A stretch of DNA of 64,000 nt from the NCBI GenBank assembly GCA_030847615.1, contig JAUMIR010000004.1, positions 232,914,501 through 232,978,500 on the forward strand. The letters are read 5' to 3'. Within the stretch, counting starts at the first letter, position 1; every line of letters begins with the position of its first letter. The notes below the pieces were generated by a model. That model did no database searches. It had not been told where the DNA came from and was given only the letters and a program-made list of their open reading frames with translations. This DNA is from Gambelia wislizenii. Its lineage: Eukaryota; Chordata; Lepidosauria; Squamata; Crotaphytidae. This document shows, piece after piece, positions 47,062 to 56,965 of the stretch. Both the position numbers and the translations under genes were made by a program.

Positions 47062-47457
47062 TAAATCAAAGGTGCGCAAGTGCGACCTGCTTATAAAAAG
47101 ATCTTTGGTCGCCTCAGCGCAGCAAACAAGCACACACTTGATAACACAAAACTTGAAAATGGCGCTTCCGGCCACTTCCTTGCCAGGAAACCCACCCACC
47201 ACCCGCATGGCTGACCAATCTGCTGTCCACTCCCACCCTCACTGAGAATGTGCAGCATCCCGAATTGGATATCCAGATCTGCGATAATGCACAAGCCCAT
47301 GCATTATTCAGAAAACCTCGGGGAAATCTGCAAAAGCTTTCCCCCCATAATAAATGGAGTTTTTGGCCTCCTTCCTTCCAAATACTGCGAATCTTGTTTG
47401 TAGTGCATTGGGACAAAAGGTATTCTAGTCGAATACCATCCGACTAGGAGTATTTTC
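46748..47457. mobile_element. Unclassified insertion with 10-bp TSD and internal hairpin
   Basis: The 10-bp direct repeat ATTGTCTAGA flanks the segment at 46738-46747 and 47458-47467. Inside are a 56-bp inverted repeat (46885-47027), a (CA)n tract (47028-47058), a TATA-like CTTATAAAAAG near 47090, a GC-richer stretch with AAAATGGCGCTTCCGGCC (47156-47173) and AATAAATGGAG near 47350. I see no long terminal inverted repeats and no protein. A duplication of 9 to 10 bp would fit a Mutator-like element, but the ends do not support that. It could also be a solo LTR-like unit or a mosaic. Confidence 0.6.
46885..47027. repeat. 56-bp near-perfect inverted repeat (hairpin)
   Basis: Arms 46885-46940 and 46972-47027 pair at 54 of 56 positions, around a 31-base (TG)-rich loop. 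The arms begin TCAAGATGGT and end GTTGTCACTG. A (CA)n tract directly follows the right arm and can also pair with the loop. Transcripts from either strand could fold into a long stem. Confidence 0.93.
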
Positions 47458-47951
47458 ATTGTCTAGAGATAACCCCTGGTCTCCCAGAGCCCTGTCCAGC
47501 ACTCAAACCACTACATCGCACTGACTTGCACATTCAAACTTGTTCTAGCCTTTAAAGGAAGATGTGTATTCTGTAGACCAGGTTAGAAATCTTCCAACCT
47601 GTGGGTTCACATGTGGCCTCAGGCTTTTTTTTTGGGGGGGGGGTCCTTGGGCTCTTCCTGGACTTCTCCAATTTCCCTCCAACTTAAAAAAAATAAAAAT
47701 AAAAAAATAGCACCCAAAGGATCATTTCTGCTTCTGGAAGCCTTCGTGTGCAGCAGTTCACTTTTAATGGAGAAGCAGGAGCCTTCCTTATGCCCTGCCT
47801 GGTTATACTAAATTACAAGTGGACTGTCATATACTTTCAGTCTCATGTTTTTCTCACTTTTTCTTTTGAATTTGTGAATTTTGAATTTGAATTTTGAAGT
47901 GACACATGTGGGTAGCAAATAGGACGTTGGAGCTTGCCATGCCTTGTAGTA

Positions 47952-48182
47952 CAGTTGTCCTTCCGTATCCATGGATTTGGTATCCACAGATTTAAGTATT
48001 CACAGCTTGAAAATATTCTTTAAATAATAATAATAATAAAAAACAAACCTTGATTTTGCCATTTTATATAAGGGACACCATTTTACTATGCCATTGCATA
48101 TAATGGGACTTGCGTATTCACGGATTTTGGTATCCATGGGGGGTCCTGTAACCAAACCCCAGTGAGTATGAAGGGACAAGTG
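47952..48182. mobile_element. pogo/Tigger-like MITE (subfamily B)
   Basis: The ends CAGTTGTCCTTCCGTATCC and AAGGGACAAGTG are inverted and flanked by TA (47950-47951 and 48183-48184). The inner marks TATAAGGGACACCATTTTAC and TATAATGGGACTTGCGTATT are shared with copies at 60335 and 61007. The termini resemble the pogo/Tigger group (TA target, CAGTTGnCCCTC). Confidence 0.88.
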
Positions 48183-48184
48183 TA

Positions 48185-50250
48185 GATGTATAGAAAAGTT
48201 AACCCTTGGACAGAACTTACAGCCTGTGGGGTTAAAAGACTGAATGTTCCTCCTTGTGTATTAAAATTGGTTACAATGGACGTGCGAATTTCTAGCATGC
48301 TCAAAATAAAGCTGAAGAGTATCAAGAAGAAAAAATGTTCTGTCAACTAGTGTTTCAAGCCAACATTTGGTGAGTGACCTCAAGGAAGCCACAGGTGATG
48401 TCAGAAAGGAAACAGAGTTCAGCAGATTTACTTTTTGCACTACGTCTCCCAGAATCCCCAAGCCTCCATGGCCAGTGGCTGTGGGGAACACACTCTTTGC
48501 ATAGTCATTATCAGTACTATTTAACTGATGATGGAAATATGAAAAGCATGGGGAATTAAATGAGGAGGAGAGAGTGAAGAAGGCACATCTTACCATCTTT
48601 AAATGCAGGTGATGGAGCCTGCCCACCTGTTGACTATTGGGAATGCACCATGCCTTTAAACACGCTGAAGCTTTGACAGGACCTTTTAAAGGGCATCAGA
48701 GGGGAATCATTGGTTTTAGACAACTTCATGATAATCACTTCAAGTTCTTAGGAGGCCCATGCAGGCTTCAGCAGTTGAGATTGTGCCTCACTAATCAGAG
48801 ACACCCCCTTTCTTAACAACAAAAACAAACCCAAACAAAACATGTTGCTGCTATTCTATCACTGAGGCCAGTGTTAACCTTGCACCAGCTGTTTACACAA
48901 GTGATATAGTGGTAGCTTGAAAAGGAATAATCTACCTGACCTCCTTGCTGTCTGACAAGATGCAGGACTTTACCAGACGCAGCAAAAATTGCACAATTAC
49001 AACATCACGGTAGTGTGAATGGGTCCTGCTTTTGCACAAAGTTGTCATGTTTGTGTGGTCAAACTGTGCTCCAGCTGCGAATAAGTTGTTTTTTAATTGA
49101 TGGGATAAGCTGTCAATTTGGTATCTCCATATTGCTTTTTTATGGTTTAAAAGCATACGAAAACCAGTCCCACTGTAATCGCGAGAATGGGCGGTCCTCT
49201 TTCCCCTCTCCCCGTTCCTTGCAAGAAAACATCTGGGTGATAACATGAAAACTATCCACAGGATGCTCTTTTTATGAACTGTCCCAATTTGATTGCATGT
49301 TTTTAGGTTTTTTAAGTGCTCATTTACTTTGCAAATTAAGGGGGTTGGGTTGCTTTTAAGTGTGCTCGCGTCTTCTCATAAGAACCACCAAAATCTTGCC
49401 CATGCTAAATCACAGAAGTAGAATCCTATTCTTAAAGTGCTAGTGGTGGTTGTGCAATAATTCTGTGGCTGTTCTTTTGCACGATTACAGTGGTGTGAAA
49501 TAATAAGTGTAATAGTTCTTCCTTCACAGAATTAGAGTGTTTTTAGTTGCTAGTCTGATAAAGTTTACAGTGCAAAAACCTTCCCGTGACAGCAGGTGTT
49601 CTCTGTTGGGATTTGAAAGACACCACGGGGAAATATGATTAAGTTAAAATTAGGCTCTTGTTCACAGTTCATAGTATTTGTTTCTTTCCCCTGTTTGTGC
49701 CTCACTAGCAGCTTCTTTGTTTTTCTCAGTGCTCAGTCACGCTGAAGTGGATTTATGCTTATATTATTTTCTTATAGACTGCGCTCATGTTGCACAGTGA
49801 GTTTAAAAAAATATATTTTGAGTTTTTAAAAAATTACCATACTTCCTTCTATTTGTTTTCAAAAGCATGTTAAATCCAAGTTTTAGGTGACTAAATCCTT
49901 TTGCTTTGAAGAAGTACAACAAGGCTGGTAACTTTAATGGGCCTAGATATCAATTTTTAGACCTGCCAAAAATACCACTGGAAAAAATAAAGTGACTAAA
50001 AATTACTATTTTTTTTTTTTAATGGGTATTAAGTGAAGTTGAACAGAGCAGGAGGTCCTGAAACCAATTTGAAAGGTGAATCACTGCTTCTGGTGGCTTC
50101 TAAGAGAGGCACTCCCCCACTTCCCACCCTCCTAGAAAAAGGGACAGTCCCTTGGAGTCTGGGAGGTGGGGTTGGTAGCTGCAAAACACAGCCTTGAGGC
50201 CTCATGCAACTCCTGAAATTTACCCACCCCAGAGGTACTCTAGCGCCAAA
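48185..50250. other. Intron 4 stretch, possible diverged MITE only
   Basis: Near 48973-49010 the bases GGACTTTACCAGACGCAGC recall the left arm of the MITE at 34670. Near 49557 GATAAAGTTTACAGTGC could be the far end, giving a possible element of about 600 bp. No exon was found. Confidence 0.35.
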
Positions 50251-50254
50251 ATAC

Positions 50255-50480
50255 CATAAATACTGTAGAGAATACTTAGCTTCCTGTTTGATCTTAGAAG
50301 CTAAGTAGAGTGAGCCCTGGTTAGTACTTGGATGGGTGACCATAAATTAATATCAGGTGCTGTAGGCTATATTTCAGAGGAAGGAACTGGCAAATCCAGC
50401 TCTGAGTATTCCTTGCCTAAGAAAAGTGTGTGAAATTCATGGTTACTTGAAGTCGACAAGCGACTTGAAGGCACACACAG
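50255..50480 (+). mobile_element. 5S-rRNA-derived SINE
   Basis: The 5S-like part TTGATCTTAGAAGCTAAGTA, GCCCTGGTTAGTACTTGG and GGTGCTGTAGGCTA lies at about 50287-50370. The body follows (GAGGAAGGAACTGGCAAATC, TATTCCTTGCCTAAGAAAAG), then the tail GCGACTTGAAGGCACACAC. That tail is nearly the same as the tRNA-derived SINEs' tail, which suggests a shared LINE partner. Confidence 0.9.
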
Positions 50481-50491
50481 AAATGGAAGTA

Positions 50492-50754
50492 TAGTAGGAC
50501 CCCTGTATCTGCAGGCGATTGGTTCTCCCCCCCCCCCGGATACCGTAAACAGCAGATAACTGCGAATACCATTGAAAATAATGGGACTTCTGGTTTAAAA
50601 TACCATAGAATTTCCTTGGAGGGCCTAGAAAATGTCTAGAGAGGATGCCTCTCTAGGCATTTTCTAGGAAGACTCTATAGTAGGTGTGCTATTTTGTGTC
50701 CCACAGATAACTGAAACTGCGGATATTGGTTCCGCGGATATGGGGGTTCCACTG
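50492..50754. mobile_element. pogo/Tigger-like MITE (subfamily A)
   Basis: The ends TAGTAGGACCCCTGTATCT and ATATGGGGGTTCCACTG are inverted, with TA flanks. The centre holds the palindrome AATGTCTAGAGAGG / CCTCTCTAGGCATT. It inserted directly after the 5S-SINE tail. Confidence 0.87.
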
Positions 50755-50759
50755 TACAG

Positions 50760-52339
50760 CAGAATCAAATTGAGCTGTAATTTACCTTACATTAATGTAT
50801 ACTCCTTGGGAATGGTCACTTCTGTTGCATACTAATTGGAATATATAAAGTGACAAAATTACCTAGAGGATTAGATTAACAAAAGTGCAGTAAACCTGAT
50901 AGATTATGTTGGAGTTATTATTTCACATTACCTTCCAGTCAAAAACTGAGCCATTTCCCTGTGCTTTCTTTCTCTGCATCCTCTTGAGATTTTTGTCAGT
51001 GATCCAGCAAACCACTTAATGTCATTGATTCCCTCTTCCCACCTCCCATCAAAAGAAAAACAGCAGAAAGCTTTTATTTGGGCATTTTATTCTGAAGCCT
51101 GTCTAGTTTTTCTTATGCTAATGGATAACTTTCTTTTTTTTTGAAATAGAAACAAAATGATGTCGGTGATTTCCATGGGGAAAAAAGCCCTCATTTGCAG
51201 AAATGTTGAATGAAAATGAGTTCAAGCATATTTTGATGGTCAAATTGATGGCATACAGCCCTCTTAATCATGTACAGATTTATTTTTTTAAAAAGACTTC
51301 TGTCAGTTTTAACCATTAGATTCATTTAACTGACGTCAATGCAAGTGATATTTTGAAGATGGTTAATGAATGATGTTTCTTTTAAATAACAAACTTGTAA
51401 TGTGTTTCGATGATCATTTTAAAATAATCAGTTCCTCAAATCAAGAGATGATGTACAAACTGTTTACAACAATGCTGATAGCATACACATTAATCATTTA
51501 TTAATGTTATTTGTGGTTTACTGTGGGAGATGAGCTAAAAACTGTGCTTAATGGCTGTGCATGTATCACCTAGTAGGACTGCCCCCATCCCAGACCAGCA
51601 GCTTGAGTGATTCCTAACTTTGGATGCCTAGGCTGTTAGATTACAGCTCCCACCACCTGGAGTCAACGTGTCCTATGGGGGGGGGAATTGTGGGAGTTGC
51701 AGTCAGACCACAGTGACAAACCACTGGATTGCCAGGGAACTTTCAGACAGGAGACACGAGTATGTAGATTTTCAGAAGTTAAGCTCCAACTTTTATGTGA
51801 ATCTGCTAATGAATACATTGGAGGAAATCCAAATGTATGTACCTACTCACATTTACTGTCAAAATTCCACTAACAACTGAGCTTGTGATTGGCACATCGA
51901 GGAAGAAATTTCTGTGCCTCTCTAGTTTTAGCAAAATGCTACTAGAATTCCATTTTGATGGTATATCTTTGGCTATTGTGTTAATGTTAATCTCTGAAGG
52001 CTAAGCTGTTATTTGGCCAATGATATTTGGGAAATGGGCAGGCTAGCATAGGAGTTACGAGATAGGTCAGAAAAGGAAATGGCCACAGGTCTGACACTCA
52101 GGATCTGCTGCCTGAGCCACTTGCCTCAATCTGCCTAATGGTAGGATTGGCCCTGTTGGATGTATAAGGCTTACTACCACTGGCCTGGGTTTTCAGGTGG
52201 CAATCAAAGCTAGACAATTACTTTGAAACCAGCCCTTGGACTTCTTTATCTTCAGAAGAACTTCCACTCTGTTCAGGAGGTTTCTGTCATGATATGTAAT
52301 TTTAATACCTTTTGTAATGATGAACATTTGGACTAGAAC
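50760..52339. other. Intron 4 stretch with one small MITE
   Basis: A diverged ACAGCTCCCACCACCTGG / GTGGGAGTTGCAGTC palindrome sits at about 51640-51715. The rest shows nothing I can name. Confidence 0.4.
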
Positions 52340-52341
52340 TA

Positions 52342-52608
52342 CAGTTGGACCCCTGTATCCATGGAACCAATATCTGCGGTTTCAGTTATCCGCAGGACAC
52401 ACAGTAGGGGACACATACCATAGAGTTACACTGGAAAATGCCTAGAGAGGCATCCTCTCTAGGCATCTTCTAGGTCCTCCAATGCAACTCTGTGGTATGT
52501 TTTTTCCAGAAGTCCTTTATTTTAATAGGGCTTGCTGTTATCCGCAGTTTCCAGTATCTACGGTAAGTCCAGGAAATGAACCCCAGCAGATATGGGGGTC
52601 TGGCTGCA
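52342..52608. mobile_element. pogo/Tigger-like MITE (subfamily A), inverted relative to 50492
   Basis: The start CAGTTGGACCCCTGTATCC and end GATATGGGGGTCTGGCTG are inverted, with TA before 52342. The inner palindrome AATGCCTAGAGAGGCATCC is present. The asymmetric middle runs opposite to the copy at 50492. Confidence 0.85.
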
Positions 52609-52609
52609 T

Positions 52610-53785
52610 ATTGCACGATAGTTTCTCATCTTCCATTATGTGGATGATTGTTCATATTGGTTGCTGCCCACTTGGCATTGTAGTTCTTGGTCCGTTGATC
52701 TTAAGTATTAATTTACATATTGCTTTAGTACACTGACATCTAAGCCATAACTAAATTCATTATGTTAATTTTGGTGATAGCATTCTTTTCCTGTGTATCT
52801 TTTCTTTCTCACTTGTGTATTTTTTTTTAAATTGCTGCACTTTTGTGAGGGGAGATAAGATTACTATTATTCATATATGTGTCGCTGATTATATACACAC
52901 TTTTAAAAAGCCAAGAATAGTCTCTTGAAAACCACAACAAAGAGCTAAAAAAAGAAATGAAAAAGCCATACTAACTTAAAACCAGCGTGGTGGCCATTTC
53001 CACATCTTCCTGTGTTTTAAAAATGTTTGCTTCCTGTAGCAATTTCCTGTTATTCCTTTGTTCCATCTGCTGAAATTAACAGCCATCCTTCAGTTGTGAA
53101 TGTTAATTTAGTTACTAATTCACAGAGATTAATGAGGGTCAGATTGTTCTTGTCTTCGGAGAGCCACAGCTTCAGGCTGTTTGAGGATGAACCTCACTTA
53201 AAAATACAAAATTAAATCTATGACTACTTTAATTGGTTGGTAGTAGTACAAGCCTATGAATATTTCAGTAATGTATTACCTTGTTGCTGCCATAAGTTGA
53301 AATGTCCTCCTTTGAGTAATGATAATATAATTTCAGAGCTTAACCTTTCTATCATTGTTATATTTTCTATTCCTAAACTGCTTTCTTATATTACTGGAAG
53401 CCAAAAGAGTAAGCCAGTTATTCATATGTTATCAAGTGAACATAAGAATCACAAATGGTCTACCAGCTGATTATTGTAGGTTCACGTAGGGTTCTTTCAT
53501 TCTTAATTGTAGAAAGGGTAGCACTTATTTTATCTTTATTTTTTGCCTTCCATAGCCAATGGCCAGGTTGAGCTGGGCATACAATTTTGGGGTTTCAACC
53601 TGGTTTTTTAATTCATGAAGTTCATATCCTGAAGGTGGACAAAAAAGCAATGAAGGAGATGGAACAAAAGTTTTCTTGTGTCATGTTAAACAGATGTTCC
53701 ATTTCCTTAGCCCTTTTCCTGAAACTGTCAGTATAGTAATGACGGTAAGATAAAAGCTCTATATACAGAAACATCTCTATTTCTG
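52610..53785. other. Intron 4 stretch, no recognisable feature
   Basis: AT-rich; no exon, RNA gene or repeat could be supported. Confidence 0.4.
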
Positions 53786-53789
53786 GAGA

Positions 53790-53970
53790 TATCTGATCTG
53801 GACACAGTGATAAATGCTTTGGTTACATCCCATTTGGGTTACTGTAACACAGTCTTTGTGGAGCTGACTTTGGAAGGTGTTCAAAAACTTCACTGTTTCC
53901 AAGATGCCAGGTTGCTGACTGAAGCTGGTTGTAGGGAGAAGAGAGGCTCCTTATTATGACAACTCTGTTG
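53790..53970 (+). mobile_element. L2-type LINE fragment, left of copia insertion
   Basis: GGACACAGTGATAAATGCTT, then TGGGTTACTGTAACACAGTC and CAGGTTGCTGACTGAAGCTG, is the C-terminal L2 region (family GYCNAL, RLLT motifs). It continues at 56325 after the copia element. Confidence 0.75.
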
Positions 53971-54430
53971 TGTCAGGGGATGATGGGACAATCAATCCCC
54001 AGATGAAACAAAAAACTGCCTCAGCAGATTTGGTAGCAATCCTTTCCCAAGAATACTCACGCACACAGAGTGTTTGGCGTCCAGAAAACAGGAAGTGCTT
54101 TTAATCTTCATTAGTTTCAGTATGTACAGAGACAAAGTGTTACGCCAGGCATCAGAGGATCATAGGAAGAGAATGAACACTGGCCTGGCTTTCTTATATA
54201 CAACTTAGCACACCATTGGCTTACCCAAGCACATGGTTACATTGCATCAGATTTCCATACTACATGGCTTTGTACTCTAGTAACCCTTCTTCTGATGCAG
54301 TCCTTCTCATGCAGCTGTAGCATGATTAACATGACTAATTAGTTCATGGAGTCAGTCATCATGACGCAGCATAATTTCTGCAGTTGTTTGGCCATTTTAA
54401 AACTTAGGGTTCAGCAACCATTTCCTGACA
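53971..54430 (-). repeat. Copia 3' LTR
   Basis: It begins TGTCAGGGGATGATGGG and ends ATTTCCTGACA on the + strand, thus TG...CA-type termini. The neighbouring bases 54433-54439 read GGAGGGG on the - strand, in the place of the polypurine tract. Confidence 0.92.
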
Positions 54431-54556
54431 ATCCCCTCCAAAATGGTCAAACTACTGTGCAGGACACATGTTATCATTGCAGCATAACATCATACACATA
54501 CATTGTTAGACATCAGTCGTCTGTCTGTTGACCTTCCCCCTTTTTCACCTTTCACC

Positions 54557-55790
54557 TTACACACTAGTGACAAGGCCCAGCTTCTTTGCCATCTCCTCAT
54601 GGCTTCCTGCTGGTAGAGCTTTTGTGAGCAGGTCTGCTATATTGTCCTCAGATGGACAGTACTTCAGACACAGGACACCTTCCTGTATTAAGTGCCTCAC
54701 ATGTTGGTAACGTACCACAATGTATTTTGTCCTACATTTCAGGTTTTCTGCTTCTGCCATCGCTATGCAGGCTTGTGAGTCCTCGTGCACCTCAACAGGC
54801 ATTTGGCACGGTTCATCAAGATCTGCAAGCATCTGCCTTACCCATTGTACTTCACTTGCCATCTCAGACAAGGCTGTGAATTCAGCTTCAGTGTTACTAA
54901 TGGCTACACAGTTCTGCTTTCTTGATCTCCACACTATGGGTTTTTTTGCATACTTGACCACCAACCTGGTCACTGGCTTCCTGTCTAAAGTCTCTGCAGC
55001 AAATGAACTGTCCACAATGCACTCCAGGGCCACCTGACTTCCTGTCAGCTTCAAACACATGTCCCTGGTTCCCTTGATAAATCTAACCACTCTTTTCAGT
55101 GCTTCCCAATCCGCCCTCCTTGGCTTGGAGACTCTTCTGCTGAGCACCCCAACAGCAAAACTGATGTCAGGCCTTGTGTTGTTTACAATAAACAACAGAC
55201 GGCCTACCACTGAGTGGTACAAGTCTGCCCTCTCAAAATCCTGTTTTGCCTCTTAAGTTTACAAAATCAGTGGTCATTGGGGTCCTAACCACTTTTGCCT
55301 CACTTAACCCACACTTGGCAACCAAATCGTCAGTCTTCTTTTTCTGACTAAGGAAAAATTCTCCATTACCGATTCTCTCTACCTCAACGCCTAAATAACA
55401 CCTCAGGTTGCCTAAATCCTTTAGCTTGAACTGGTTTTCTAACTCCACCTGCACCTTCTTGACATCTTTGGCACTCTTTGTTGCCACAGAAAGGTCATCC
55501 ACATAGATTACTAGCATGACAGCACTATCACCTGCCCCCTTGGTGTACACACAGGCATCTGCGATGCTCCTTGTGTAACCTAGTGACACCAAAACTTGGA
55601 GTATGCACTTGTTCCAGCAATGTGCGCTGTTTCAAGCCATAGAGTGCTTTGCATGACATGTATACCTTGCTCTCACCTGCAATGTCATACCCTGGGGCCT
55701 GTTCCATGAACACTGTCTCCTCAAGATCACCATTCAGGTGTGCTGTCTCAAAGTCAAAGTGTTGCACTATTTCTCAGCCACCTAGCCAAA
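54557..55790 (-). pseudogene. Copia pol remnant: reverse transcriptase and RNase H
   Basis: On the - strand RT starts within HFDFETAHLNGDLEETVFME, then QAPGYDIAGESKVYMSCKAL, and continues to the catalytic YVDDL box (LVIYVDDLSVATKSAKD) and LKDLGNLRCYLGVEVER. After a frame break near 55225-55240 it reads YHSVVGRLLFIVNNTRPDIS, WEALKRVVRFIKGT and RNase H (VALECIVDSSFAAETLDRKP, AISNTEAEFTALSEMASE, KYIVVRYQHVRHLI, DLLTKALP). The break near 55530-55590 separates two more frames. Only RT palm/thumb and RNase H survive; integrase is absent. Confidence 0.93.
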
Positions 55791-55858
55791 ACCACTCAAA
55801 ACAAAAGAGTTTCTGGGAACTTTTCAGGGTGCACCTTATCTAATCTGAGATCAATCTA

Positions 55859-55872
55859 CTGGGCCCATAACC
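55859..55872 (-). other. Copia primer-binding site (initiator tRNA-Met anticodon arm)
   Basis: The + strand bases CTGGGCCCATAACC equal the anticodon stem-loop and adjacent bases of eukaryotic initiator tRNA-Met, two bases from the 5' LTR at 55875. The - strand, which is the element's sense strand, is therefore complementary to an internal part of that tRNA. Drosophila copia is known to prime from such a cleaved half of initiator tRNA-Met, not from its 3' end. Confidence 0.87.
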
Positions 55873-55874
55873 AT

Positions 55875-56324
55875 TGTCAGGGGATGATGGGACAATCAAT
55901 CCCCAGGTGAAACCAAAAACTGTCTCAGCTGACATGGTAGCAACCCTTTCCCAAGAATACTCACACACAGAGTGTTTGGCATCCAGAAAACAGAAGGTGC
56001 TTTTAATCTTCAGTAGTTTCAATATGTACAAGCAAAGTGCTATGCCAGGCATCTCAGGATCATAGGAAGAGAATGATCTCTGTTCTGTCTTGCTTTTATA
56101 CACACCAGTACAGCATTGGCTTACCCAAGCACATGGTTATATTGCATCAGATTTCTACCTTCATGGCTTTGTACTGTAGTAATCCTCTTCTGATGCAATC
56201 CTTCTCATGCAGCTGTAGCATGATTAGCATGACTGGCAGTTCATGGAGTCAGTCATCATGACTCAGCATGATTTCTGCAGTTTGGCCATTTTAAAACTTA
56301 GGGTTTAGCAACCATTTCCTGACA
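55875..56324 (-). repeat. Copia 5' LTR
   Basis: Its ends are TGTCAGGGGATGATGGG and ATTTCCTGACA. It is similar to 53971-54430 throughout, with scattered substitutions and small indels (450 versus 460 bp). Confidence 0.92.
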
Positions 56325-56720
56325 CGTTGGCCATCTTTCTATATCAAAGCACAGTTGAAAGTGCTGGCTGTGACCTATAAAACACTAAACTGCTTGGGTC
56401 CAGACTCTGCTCTAAAGGAGCATGTGAGTCTGCTTCAGTTTTGAGCTTTTCCAGGAAAGGCTTTGATTTGGTCCCATTGCCTTCACAGGCATATTTAGTG
56501 AGGACATAAGAGAAGGCCTTCTTGGGGGCTGTTCCTAGGCTGTGGAACTCCCTACCATGGGAAGTTGTTTGAGGTGCTGCACTTCTCCCCCTTTCTTTTA
56601 TGAGTTTCTTTTTTTACGTGTTTTAATTCAGTGCTTAGTTTTAATATGACAGCTTATTTAATTATTTTGAGTTGCTGTTTAATGTTATAATTTAGTGCTA
56701 CAACTTGCACAAACCTCTGT
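56325..56720 (+). mobile_element. L2-type LINE fragment, right of copia insertion
   Basis: The bases CAGTTGAAAGTGCTGGCTGT, CTATAAAACACTAAACTGCT and TGTTCCTAGGCTGTGGAACT match the L2 C-terminal end (family YKALN.LG and RLWNSLP). It continues the fragment at 53790-53970. Confidence 0.8.
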
Positions 56721-56721
56721 T

Positions 56722-56965
56722 AGTGTGTGTATGTGCCTTCCAGTTGCCTATTTACTTACAGTGACTCCATGAATTTTATAGGATTTTCTTAGGCAAGGAA
56801 TACTCAGATGTGGTTTTGCCAGTTCCTTCCTCTGAAATACAGTCTACAGCACCTGGTATTCATGGGAGGTCTTCCATCCAAGTCAGCCATTCCATGGTCA
56901 GCCATTCAGGGCTGACCAGGGTTAGCTTCAAAGATCAGATGGGATCTGGTGCCTTTAGGGTAGAA
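56722..56965 (-). mobile_element. 5S-rRNA-derived SINE
   Basis: The tail GTATGTGCCTTCCAGTTGCC is at the left, followed by the body CAAGGAATACTCAGATGTGG. The reversed 5S-like part at the right is TCTTCCATCCAAG, GCTGACCAGGGTTAGC and GATCAGATGGGATCTGG. A short duplication (GTCAGCCATTC twice) disturbs the 5S part near 56882-56910. Confidence 0.87.

Larger units (their letters stand above)
46544..47525 (-). mobile_element. tRNA-derived SINE split by a 0.7-kb insertion
   Basis: The left part 46544-46737 holds the tail and core (TGTGCCTTCAAGTCATTTTC, GTTTCCATGGCTGAGCAGGG). The right part 47470-47525 holds the tRNA-like head (CCCTGGTCTCCCAGAGCC, ACTCAAACCACTACATCGC). CCCTGG occurs on both sides of the break, so the junction also carries a small duplication beyond the target repeat. 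The insertion itself is described separately. Confidence 0.85.
53971..56324 (-). mobile_element. Ty1/copia retrotransposon, internally deleted, both LTRs present
   Basis: LTRs of 460 and 450 bp (53971-54430 and 55875-56324) flank only 1.44 kb of internal DNA. A full copia element has 4 to 5 kb. The flanks TGTTG (53966-53970) and CGTTG (56325-56329) form a 5-bp target duplication with one change. On the - strand the order is 5' LTR, primer-binding site, a few codons of a leader frame, then RT and RNase H, purine tract and 3' LTR. Gag, protease and integrase are gone. The LTRs show visible differences, so it is not recent. It sits inside an L2 fragment. Confidence 0.93.

Noticed and set aside
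54652..55256. + strand frames opposite the copia pol region
   Set aside because: They are antisense shadows of RT and RNase H, which carry clear motifs on the - strand.
55859..55872. Fragment of an initiator tRNA-Met gene
   Set aside because: The match is limited to the anticodon arm and sits two bases from a copia LTR, where the primer-binding site belongs.
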